From: Flavisolibacter sp.
GTDB taxonomy: Bacteria; Bacteroidota; Bacteroidia; Chitinophagales; Chitinophagaceae
DNA: 8,218 nucleotides
Direction: 5' to 3'
NCBI GenBank assembly: GCA_025936195.1
Contig: JAICTW010000081.1
Span: 1-8,218, forward strand
The notes beneath the pieces are model-generated. The model worked only from the letters and a program-made list of their open reading frames with translations. It searched no databases and had not been told where the DNA came from. The stretch's first letter is position 1. The number at the start of each line of letters is the position of its first letter. The translations under genes were made by a program, and so were the position numbers. Shown here piece after piece: positions 1 through 6,124 of this stretch.

Positions 1-542
1 ATGCCGGCCCATATTAAAAAAACATAGCTTGCCGGTCTTTTTGCTTTTTTCATACCGGCTGAACTGGATAATCCTTCCGGAACATTCGATAAAAAAATAG
101 CGATCACGGCTACCATACTTACAGCACCGGAATGGATCATACTAACACCAATAACGATAGATTCAGGAATTCCATCCATCAACGAACCCAGCGCAATGGC
201 CATTCCGCTTCCGCTGTTTTCACTTTCAGAAGGTTGCTTGCCTGCACCTGAACGTTTGCGGTGTTTAGCCCCTTTCTTTGCGAGAATAACATTAGCCATC
301 GTGTAAACAAAGGCACCACCAATAAAACCAATAGCAGTGGAACCGAACCCACCTGTTTTATAGGCCTCATCCATCAAATCGAATGAAAGGGCGGAAATTA
401 AAACACCACTACCAAAGGACATGACCGCAGCAATCCATCGTTTACTAATGTGTGCATAATAGCCAATGAGCGCACCAAGCACCAATGCCGATCCTGCTAT
501 CAATCCCCACAATCCAGCCTTGAGCCATTCCGGGATCATCAT
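1..542 (-). CDS. ZIP-family metal transporter, C-terminus cut by the window edge
   Basis: Integral membrane transporter of the ZIP (ZupT-like) family, whose members carry divalent metals such as zinc or iron into the cytoplasm. 180 codons are visible, with no stop before the left edge. Hydrophobic segments lie at about residues 9-30, 36-55, 68-87, 113-136 and 139-158. A polar basic/serine-rich loop (about 89-112) sits between the third and fourth, where ZIP proteins carry their variable loop. The fourth span holds a DGIPES motif (D123, P126, E127) and the fifth SNVPEG (S152, N153, P155, E156). These match the family's paired PEG motifs, but the usual histidine of the fourth span is aspartate, and serine-asparagine precede the fifth. 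The start is ATG-ATG at 542/539; 542 gives the 4-base ATGA overlap with the PPC gene stop. Family assignment is firm; the metal and even the transport direction are unknown. Confidence 0.88.
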   Translation of the reverse strand, partial: MMIPEWLKAGLWGLIAGSALVLGALIGYYAHISKRWIAAVMSFGSGVLISALSFDLMDEAYKTGGFGSTAIGFIGGAFVYTMANVILAKKGAKHRKRSGAGKQPSESENSGSGMAIALGSLMDGIPESIVIGVSMIHSGAVSMVAVIAIFLSNVPEGLSSSAGMKKAKRPASYVFLIWAG

Positions 543-991
543 CTGTGATTTTCAAATTCACCAATATCAATCAAAGCCAGGCCTGTTTCTTCATCAATTC
601 TTCTTTGCAAATACCCTGGAGTTTCTTCCAAAATCAGTTCCAAAGTCGGATGCACGGTAGCTTTTAATAAATGTCCGCCCATGGCTGTTCCGTCCGATTT
701 TCCAACCACAACATGCGCATGCAGTTTGGACTCATCACCGAACAGAGCCACATCACCAATTAATGAAAGCACTTCCAGCTGTTCATTCACCGGAATTTTT
801 TTATAGTCCTTGATGCCGAAATCAAAAAATCCCAACTCTACTTTACTGAAAGCGCCAATGGCTGTAAAACGTGCCGCTTTCAAACAATGCTCATTCGCAA
901 ATGTTTTCAGTATGTCCATCACCTCATCGCCGGAGTCAAAAACCAGTGCATAGGTGGCATCGCCAATTCCGTCCAATAATTTGTATTGCAT
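539..991 (-). CDS. PPC/DUF296 domain protein
   Basis: A 150-residue single-domain protein of the PPC (plant and prokaryote conserved, DUF296, PF03479) family. Plant members carry AT-hooks and bind DNA; bacterial members are usually just this domain and form trimers, and their role is not settled despite the common label 'DNA-binding protein'. Family hallmarks seen: the LHAHVVVG strand with H91 and H93, then GGHLL with H107, which form the conserved histidine cluster thought to bind metal; the preceding strands (IGAFSKVELGFFD, about 45-57) are also typical. No AT-hook or helix-turn-helix is visible. It fills the usual length of the family. The start ATG at 991 has no clear ribosome binding site, as is common in Bacteroidota. 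Its stop overlaps the ZIP transporter start by four bases, so the two are probably translationally coupled; a role in metal sensing or handling is inference. Confidence 0.9.
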   Translation of the reverse strand: MQYKLLDGIGDATYALVFDSGDEVMDILKTFANEHCLKAARFTAIGAFSKVELGFFDFGIKDYKKIPVNEQLEVLSLIGDVALFGDESKLHAHVVVGKSDGTAMGGHLLKATVHPTLELILEETPGYLQRRIDEETGLALIDIGEFENHR

Positions 992-1229
992 GTTGAGTTA
1001 TTCTTTTAAAATAGTTATCAAATCATTTGCTAAGAGATTAAATGAGATAAGGAGGATTGTTCGGGTTCACTCTTTTTCTCTTTCTCTGTTTTAACTCTCA
1101 GTATATTTCGTACTTAGCTGTATTACTACTATCGTCTTCTGTTGTGTCACTCACTTGTGCGTTCAGTAATTCTTATCATCACATTCAAAGCTCACTACAG
1201 AAATCAACAGTTCTTTTATTGTTGGTTTC

Positions 1230-1266
1230 GGCCTCACCCTATAACTCCCTCTCCGTTTGAGAGGGA
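1230..1266 (-). repeat. REP-like palindromic intergenic element
   Basis: On the minus strand TCCCTCTC, a 5-base loop AAACG, and GAGAGGGA form a perfect 8-bp stem (arms 1259-1266 and 1246-1253). It is followed by GTTAT and then AGGGTGAGGCC. The combination of a CCCTCTC/GAGAGGG stem and a GGGTGAGGC tail matches, from memory, a dispersed element common in Bacteroidota intergenic DNA. No U-run follows the stem, so it is not a convincing intrinsic terminator. Confidence 0.5.
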
Positions 1267-1340
1267 AGCTACGCACAGCCCTTGCTTACGCAAGATTCAC
1301 TATTGTTTTCAATCATTCTTCTACCCACAGTTCTTTTGAG

Positions 1341-1380
1341 CCACACAAGACCACATAGAATGAAGCCCTGTTTCTCTGTG
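1341..1380. repeat. Possible dispersed CACATAG/CTCTGTG repeat
   Basis: The stretch ccacacaagaccacataga followed by tgaagccctgtttctctgtg contains near-inverted arms cacatag (1352-1358) and ctctgtg (1374-1380), 6 of 7 paired, plus a second cacac word. It resembles the 'CACAGAG...CTATGTGG' style of intergenic repeat I recall from Bacteroidota. It lies just downstream of the FAD/Fe-S gene stop. Only one copy is in this window, so repeat status is unproven. Confidence 0.25.
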
Positions 1381-1402
1381 TTTTATTTTATGCGTATGTG
1401 AT

Positions 1403-4400
1403 TCAACTGTTCTTACTCTTTTTCATCATTACATACGTAATGCCCAACGCTACCACACCGATCAACAATAAATTGTTTCTCGTTTTGTTCGGGTTTTTCA
1501 AAGCCATTCCATCCACATATTTTTTCTCCGGTAGCCTTGTTTTTTCATTCTGTTCATGCAAAGCCATTTGCAATACCTGCGCTAAGTGCATTCCTTTTCG
1601 GTCGGTTTCCTGTTCTATCTGCTCACGGCAGCTAAACCCGTCTGAAATAATAATCGTTGTGTCATCTGCCTCGCGAACTTTTGGTAACAACAATTGTTCT
1701 CCTGCTTTAATGGAAACATCATAATGTTGTCCTTTCTCATAACCAAAATACCCGGCCATGCCGCAACAGGTGGTGGGCAATATTTCATAATCCAATCCTG
1801 ATTCATCCAGCACTTTCTTTTCACAATCCATCTTCATAATGGAACGGTGATGACAGTGTCCGTGAACAATTGCTTTCTGTTTGAGCTGCGGAATTTTAAA
1901 ATCAGGAGCTTTCTTTTCTAAAAATTCGCCCAGCGTAAACACTTGCTTTGACAAACGCGTTGCCTGTTCATCATGTGGAAACAAATTGTGCAACTCATCT
2001 CTGAAAACCGCTACACAACTGGGTTCCAGTCCAACAATCGGAACGCCGTTCTTTATCTCATCACGAAGTGTATCCATAATTTCAATCAACATTCGTTTGG
2101 CTGTGTTCAACATTCCAAAATCATACAACGGTCTTCCGCAGCACAATGATTTTTTAGGAACCACCACATTAAATCCTGCAGCTTCTAATACTTCCACACC
2201 GGCTACCAATGTTTGTGGCAGAAAATTATTATTGAAGGTATCGGCCCAAAGAATAACAGTTTGAAGTTCTTTAGACCGGCCAATTCCTTCTTTATTCATA
2301 GTTCTTTCCTTGTTCGACCTTTCACCTTTCACCTTTTGCCTTTCGAAAAACCAACTTTTAAATGTTCGTTCCGCATACCTCGGCATCTTGCGTTGTGGTG
2401 CAATTCCGGCAATTGCTTTTGTAAGGCTGCTGACAATAGGAGCATGCATTAAAAAATTGACAAAGCCCGGCATTTTCGAAGCGATCCTGCTCCACCAATA
2501 GATCCATCCAAAAACATAAGCGGTTCTCGGCCTCATTTTCTTTTCATAATAATGCGAAAGAAATTCTGATTTATAAGTAGCCATGTCCACATTCACCGGA
2601 CAATCGCCTTTGCATCCTTTACATGCCAAACATAGATCCAATGCTTCCTTTACATGTTCGTCTTTCCATCCGCCTTTCAACACATCGCCGTGCAACATTT
2701 CATAGAGCAATCGGGAACGTCCGCGGGTGCTGTGCATTTCTTCACGGGTGACCATATAGCTCGGACACATTACACCACCTTCATGCCTTCTGCATTCGCC
2801 AACACCAACGCATTTGAGTGTAATGCGTTCCCAACTGTAAGCGTCGTCCGGAAATTTAAAATGCGTTTTCAGTTTGGGAGGATTGTAATCAACACCTAAA
2901 CGCAGATCATTGGTTTGTCCGTAGGTGTTTACAATTTTTCCGGGGTTCATTCTCCATTGCGGGTCCCAAATGGCTTTAAATTCTTTGAAAGCTTCTACCA
3001 GTTCATCACCAAACATGATAGGAAGCAAATCGCCACGAGCTTGTCCATCGCCATGTTCGCCACTAAGCGAACCGCCATACTTCACTACCAGGTGTGCTGC
3101 TTCAACTGTGAACTGTTTGTATAATTCAATCCCATCTTTCGAAAGGAAATCAAAACCAATACGGCAGTGAATACAACCTTGTCCGAAGTGTCCGTAGATG
3201 GAAGGCTTGAGCCCGTATTTATCAAACAAAGCACGAAGGTCTTTGAGATAATCACCAACATTCTTGGGATCAACTGCACTGTCCTCCCAACCGGGGCCAC
3301 CATTGGGTTCACCGGGAACCCATGCAGTGGCACCTAAACCAGATTCACGGATTTCCCACAATTTCTTTTCCTGTGCAGGATCGTCGAACAAACTCATTGT
3401 TGGCGGATTGTTTTTCTTCTTCAATTCATCCATCAATTTTTTTGCTTTGTTGTCGGAGTCTTCTTTGCTATTGCCGCCAAATTCTACCATCAGCCAGGCA
3501 TTGCCTTGCGGTAATAAAGGAATATCTTTTATGTTCAAACCTTTGCGCCGCATAAATTCAATGAGCAGATCATCCATACCTTCCAAGCCAATAGGTTCAT
3601 GTTTCATGATTTCAGGAACAGCATAACCTGAATCAGGAAGGTTGGAATAGCCTAACACCAATAAACTTCTTTCTTTAGGTGTGGTAATTAATTTCAATGT
3701 TGCTTCAGTGATCGTAACCAATGTGCTTTCGGAGCCAATCAAAGCATGTGCTACATTAAAACCATTTTCTGGTAATAACGCCGGAAGATTATAACCGGAA
3801 ACACGCCTGGGAATGTTTGGAAATTTTTTTCGAATGAGGTCGGCGTATTTATCACGGAGGTCACGCATTTTTTTGTAGATCTCTGCTTTGCGTCCGCCTT
3901 CTTTTTGTATTTGATCGTACTCTTCATCCGATGTTGGGCCCACTTTCATTTTAATGCCGTCGTAAGTAACAATAATCATGCTTTCCGTGTTGTCCGATGT
4001 TCGTGCACCGTAACCATAGAACTGCGCCATCACCGAATGCACACCACAGGAATTATTTCCCAACATGCCACCAAGTGTACAGTGGTCATGTGTTGCCGGG
4101 TCGGGACCAAAAGTTAATCCTGCTTTACGTTCAGTAGTGTGACGCATTTCATCCAACACAATTCCGGGCTGAACGGTTACCAATTGTTTGTCTTTATCAA
4201 TATGCAGCACCTGGCTGTAGTACTTGCTCATATCCATCATTACAGCAACATTGCAGCATTGTCCGGCTAAAGACGTTCCGCCACCGCGACTTAGAATAGG
4301 TGCATTGTATTTTTTGCAGATGGCGATGGTGTTAATGATGTCTTCTTCTGTTTTGGGAAGCACCACACCAATAGGAATTTGACGGTAGTTGGAAGCATCG

Positions 4401-4636
4401 GTTGAATACAGTGCACGGCTGCCATCATCAAAGCGGACCTCACCGGCGATTTTTTTCTTTAATTCTTTTTCTATTTTTTTGGCATCAACACCAAATGAGT
4501 ATTTTGTTTGAAAGCGGGTGTCCACCTCTGTTCCATCTACCCTGGATTCGTTGTTAAATTGTATATGCACTTCCGGCTTCGGAATTTCCGAAATTTTATT
4601 TCCTTTTTCTTTTGACTTTGTGTGCTGTATTGACAT
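1403..4636 (-). CDS. Fused FAD-binding and 4Fe-4S 2-hydroxyacid dehydrogenase (GlcD-GlcF / YdiJ type)
   Basis: A 1077-residue oxidoreductase joining a VAO-type flavin domain to a GlpC/GlcF-like iron-sulfur half. Relatives oxidise 2-hydroxyacids (D-lactate, glycolate, D-2-hydroxyglutarate) to 2-oxoacids and pass electrons through clusters to a membrane carrier. The flavin domain (about 50-570) shows SRGGGTSLAGQ (116-126), GPDPATHDHCTLGG (177-190), GSEST (301-305), YGHFGQGCIHCR (481-492), SGEHGDG (525-531) and NPGKIV (564-569). Cluster cysteines are C609, C615, C624 and C669, C672, C675, C679-P. The C-terminal half has both CCG-type modules: CCG 832-834 with C874, HGHCHH 925-930, CCG 957-959 with C1003. 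All key residues are present. Odd points: a polar N-terminal extension of about 45 residues, a repeat-encoded basic linker (765-790), and a hydrophobic segment 1054-1071 followed by KKSKNS that looks like a tail anchor. The exact substrate cannot be read from sequence. Confidence 0.92.
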   Translation of the reverse strand: MSIQHTKSKEKGNKISEIPKPEVHIQFNNESRVDGTEVDTRFQTKYSFGVDAKKIEKELKKKIAGEVRFDDGSRALYSTDASNYRQIPIGVVLPKTEEDIINTIAICKKYNAPILSRGGGTSLAGQCCNVAVMMDMSKYYSQVLHIDKDKQLVTVQPGIVLDEMRHTTERKAGLTFGPDPATHDHCTLGGMLGNNSCGVHSVMAQFYGYGARTSDNTESMIIVTYDGIKMKVGPTSDEEYDQIQKEGGRKAEIYKKMRDLRDKYADLIRKKFPNIPRRVSGYNLPALLPENGFNVAHALIGSESTLVTITEATLKLITTPKERSLLVLGYSNLPDSGYAVPEIMKHEPIGLEGMDDLLIEFMRRKGLNIKDIPLLPQGNAWLMVEFGGNSKEDSDNKAKKLMDELKKKNNPPTMSLFDDPAQEKKLWEIRESGLGATAWVPGEPNGGPGWEDSAVDPKNVGDYLKDLRALFDKYGLKPSIYGHFGQGCIHCRIGFDFLSKDGIELYKQFTVEAAHLVVKYGGSLSGEHGDGQARGDLLPIMFGDELVEAFKEFKAIWDPQWRMNPGKIVNTYGQTNDLRLGVDYNPPKLKTHFKFPDDAYSWERITLKCVGVGECRRHEGGVMCPSYMVTREEMHSTRGRSRLLYEMLHGDVLKGGWKDEHVKEALDLCLACKGCKGDCPVNVDMATYKSEFLSHYYEKKMRPRTAYVFGWIYWWSRIASKMPGFVNFLMHAPIVSSLTKAIAGIAPQRKMPRYAERTFKSWFFERQKVKGERSNKERTMNKEGIGRSKELQTVILWADTFNNNFLPQTLVAGVEVLEAAGFNVVVPKKSLCCGRPLYDFGMLNTAKRMLIEIMDTLRDEIKNGVPIVGLEPSCVAVFRDELHNLFPHDEQATRLSKQVFTLGEFLEKKAPDFKIPQLKQKAIVHGHCHHRSIMKMDCEKKVLDESGLDYEILPTTCCGMAGYFGYEKGQHYDVSIKAGEQLLLPKVREADDTTIIISDGFSCREQIEQETDRKGMHLAQVLQMALHEQNEKTRLPEKKYVDGMALKNPNKTRNNLLLIGVVALGITYVMMKKSKNS
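2318..2345 (-). repeat. Degenerate heptamer tandem inside the FAD/Fe-S gene
   Basis: Four consecutive 7-base units on the plus strand: CCTTTCA, CCTTTCA, CCTTTTG, CCTTTCG. They encode part of the basic linker (about E765-R773, including Q-K-V-K-G-E-R) between the second Fe-S cluster region and the first CCG module. The repeat uses AGG arginine codons and has the look of intergenic heptamer tandems, so it may be a repeat that invaded or grew inside a tolerant linker. Confidence 0.6.
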
Positions 4637-4640
4637 AGAG

Positions 4641-4645
4641 CTCCG
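4641..4645 (-). promoter_or_regulatory. Possible Shine-Dalgarno of the FAD/Fe-S gene
   Basis: CGGAG lies four bases before the ATG at 4636. It is the only purine-rich ribosome binding site-like sequence among the genes here, and the spacing is short, so its use is uncertain. No other in-frame ATG exists until about residue 133, which supports the start at 4636. Confidence 0.35.
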
Positions 4646-4698
4646 TTTTAACTACTGTTGAAAAATTATGTAAGCAGTATTGGCTTGATTGCTTCATT

Positions 4699-4727
4699 AT
4701 TCTACTCATCGCCGGAGGCGATAGAAT
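4699..4727. repeat. Imperfect palindrome between two enzyme genes
   Basis: atcgcc (4708-4713), loop gga, and ggcgat (4717-4722) form a perfect 6-bp stem. It is extended by an outer attct (4699-4703)/agaat (4723-4727) stem across a 4-base bulge. No U-run follows on either strand, so a terminator role is not supported. It sits directly beside the GCGAAG palindromes. Confidence 0.45.
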
Positions 4728-4731
4728 AGTC

Positions 4732-4797
4732 ATGCGAAGCGAAGACACTTCGCATAGCTTTTAGCTTTTAGACTTTTAGAGCGAAGACGCTTCGCTC
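4732..4797. repeat. Pair of GCGAAG-ACn-CTTCGC palindromes
   Basis: Two hairpins share the same core. The first is gcgaag-aca-cttcgc (4739-4753), which can alternatively pair as atgcgaag (4732-4739) with cttcgcat (4748-4755). The second is gagcgaag-acg-cttcgctc (4779-4797), a perfect 8-bp stem with a 3-base loop. Between them is a heptamer tandem, AGCTTTT, AGCTTTT, AGACTTTT (4756-4777). The shared core and loop show a duplicated repeat unit rather than two unrelated hairpins. Confidence 0.65.
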
Positions 4798-4827
4798 GAC
4801 GACACTTCACATAGCTTTTGGCTTTCA
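4741..4827. repeat. Imperfect 30-bp direct repeat
   Basis: Positions 4741-4770 and 4798-4827 match at 26 of 30 bases; both run gA-GACACTTC-CATAGCTTTT-GCTTT with four substitutions. The second copy lacks an intact left palindrome arm. With the GCGAAG palindromes this makes a compact array of diverged repeat units filling the gap between the mandelate racemase-like gene and the FAD/Fe-S gene. Confidence 0.65.
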
Positions 4828-4851
4828 TCTTCGTTTATCATTTCAAAAGAT

Positions 4852-5970
4852 TTAGAGTTTATATTTCTCCGCGTCGCGGTGCCTGAATTCAAATCCAAAA
4901 CCGGGACGCGACAAATCAGGTTTCAAAACGCCGTTTTCAACTTCGGGTACATCGTCAAAGAACATGTGTTCAATACGAACATGATCATGAAAATATTCCG
5001 AAATGAAAAATGATGGCAAACAAACGGCAGCATGCAAATGCAGTGCAGGTGCACAATGAGAAGAGAAAGGAAGTTGGTGTGCTTCAGATAAAAAACCGGC
5101 TTTTAAAAATCCGGTGATGCCGCCACAACGTGTAGCATCGGCTTGTAATACATCAACAGCTTTTGCGTGAAGTATGGCTTCGAAGTAGGGGAGATTGTAG
5201 CCATATTCTCCTGCTGCAATGTTCATTTGTGCCGGCGCCTGTTCACGAATGAAATGCAAGCCTTCCAAATTATCGGACGAAACAGGTTCTTCAAACCAGC
5301 TAACATTGTATGGCAAAACCTCATTCGCTTTTTGCAAAGCTTCTTTTGCACTGTAAGCGCCATTGGCATCAATCATTAATTGCACATCATCATCTAACAC
5401 TTCTCTTGCTTCCTTTACTCTTTGCACATCTTTTTCAGGATGTGTGCCTACTTTCATTTTCATGTATCTAATGCCCTGTTCTGCCCAATGAGAGAACTGG
5501 TGCTGCAATTGTTTTTTATTATAAGAAGTGAATCCTCCGCTGCCGTAAATGAGCATGGACTCTTTTACCTGCCCGATCAATTTGCAGAGCGGGACATCGA
5601 AAATTTTTGCTTTTAAATCCCAGAGTGCGTTGTCAATGGCGGAGATGGCCATCATGGTAATTCCGCAAGTGCCGCTGTTACGTATTTGTTGTGTCAGAAA
5701 AAGATTGATACCCTGAATATCTAAAGCATTTTTTTGAAGGAGCAGATCTTTTAATTCCTTATGGATGAGAGAAGCTTTTGTTTCATCGGCATAGCTGTAA
5801 CCAATTCCTGTTTTGTTGCCGGCTTCTATTTCCACCAAAACCAAAGTGGTACTGTTCCAGGCAATAGTGCCGTCCGCCTCCGGAGCATCGGTAGGAATTT
5901 TATAAGCCGATACATGGAGCTTGCTTATTTCAACACGGTCAACAATTTTATCTACTTCATCGGTTGTCAT
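4852..5970 (-). CDS. Enolase-superfamily enzyme, mandelate racemase subgroup (probable acid-sugar dehydratase or racemase)
   Basis: A 372-residue cytosolic enzyme, full length for the mandelate racemase/muconate lactonising group, which uses Mg2+ to stabilise an enolate after removing a proton alpha to a carboxylate. The N-terminal capping domain (about 12-130) is followed by the barrel. Catalytic pattern seen: KMK at 171-173 (K173 as one base), metal ligands D201, E227 and E255, and a D278/H305 pair as the second base. The spacings D201-E227 (26) and D278-H305 (27) equal those of mandelate racemase (D195/E221, D270/H297), so this is that subgroup rather than the muconate lactonising one. The conserved SGGFTSY (144-150), QADATRCGG (276-284), SSHCAPALHLH (303-313) and FHDHVRIE (327-334) belong to a widespread family annotated only as 'mandelate racemase/enolase', whose substrate I do not know. 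Start ATG at 5970; no convincing ribosome binding site. Confidence 0.9.
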   Translation of the reverse strand: MTTDEVDKIVDRVEISKLHVSAYKIPTDAPEADGTIAWNSTTLVLVEIEAGNKTGIGYSYADETKASLIHKELKDLLLQKNALDIQGINLFLTQQIRNSGTCGITMMAISAIDNALWDLKAKIFDVPLCKLIGQVKESMLIYGSGGFTSYNKKQLQHQFSHWAEQGIRYMKMKVGTHPEKDVQRVKEAREVLDDDVQLMIDANGAYSAKEALQKANEVLPYNVSWFEEPVSSDNLEGLHFIREQAPAQMNIAAGEYGYNLPYFEAILHAKAVDVLQADATRCGGITGFLKAGFLSEAHQLPFSSHCAPALHLHAAVCLPSFFISEYFHDHVRIEHMFFDDVPEVENGVLKPDLSRPGFGFEFRHRDAEKYKL

Positions 5971-6030
5971 TATTCATCATCTTTCATCACCCTTCTTACA
6001 ATGTTGCACAATTACAGCGTAACGTTTACC

Positions 6031-6102
6031 TTTTTGTTCCGCTACTGTTTCTTTTACACAACAGATTTTTATGGAAGCAACGGAACAAAAATTTACAGTA
6101 GC
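6031..6102 (-). repeat. Crossed inverted repeat in the leader of the mandelate racemase-like gene
   Basis: On the plus strand tttttgttccg (6031-6041) is perfectly complementary to cggaacaaaaa (6081-6091), and gctactg (6041-6047) to cagtagc (6096-6102). The order is A-B-A'-B', so the pairs cross instead of nesting. It occupies most of the 154-bp gap between the ThDP gene stop and the next gene start. Read as minus-strand RNA, both stems could not easily form fully at once because only four bases join the two 5' arms. Confidence 0.5.
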
Positions 6103-6117
6103 TACAAAGAAGTCAAA
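6086..6117 (-). promoter_or_regulatory. Weak candidate promoter for the mandelate racemase-like gene
   Basis: On the minus strand TTTG (6117-6114) is followed after 18 bases by TAAATTTTTG (6095-6086), a partial fit to the Bacteroidota TTTG / TAnnTTTG promoter. It would give a leader of about 110 bases. The -7 box is imperfect, with one extra T before the G, so this is tentative. Confidence 0.2.
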
Positions 6118-6124
6118 GTCTCCT

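Larger units (their letters stand above)
992..1402. other. Intergenic region with two repeat-like elements, no credible gene
   Basis: About 410 bases between the PPC gene start and the end of the FAD/Fe-S gene, both on the minus strand. Open frames here on the plus strand are low-complexity and Leu/Ser/Tyr-rich without family resemblance, so I do not call them. The region holds a perfect 8-bp palindrome with a GGTGAGGC-type flank (1230-1266), a small cttgc/gcaag hairpin (1281-1294) and a CACAGAG/CTATGTG element (1341-1380). The PPC gene promoter must lie in the A/T-rich stretch near 992-1060, but I found no good match to the TTTG/TAnnTTTG pattern of Bacteroidota. Confidence 0.6.

Noticed and set aside
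179..370. Minus-strand 63-codon frame within the ZIP gene
   Set aside because: It is a shifted frame of the ZIP transporter, whose own frame is open from 542 to the window edge with correct membrane motifs.
1057..1339. Two overlapping plus-strand open frames in the 992-1402 gap
   Set aside because: Low-complexity hydrophobic/serine peptides running through a palindromic repeat, with no ribosome binding site or recognisable domain.
4779..4797. Hairpin gagcgaag-acg-cttcgctc as an intrinsic terminator
   Set aside because: No run of T follows on either strand (minus strand continues TAAAAGTC), and the same core is duplicated nearby as a repeat.
4699..4827. CRISPR array
   Set aside because: The direct repeats are imperfect, only two copies exist, the units are palindromic heptamer-containing sequences without unique spacers, and no cas gene is present.
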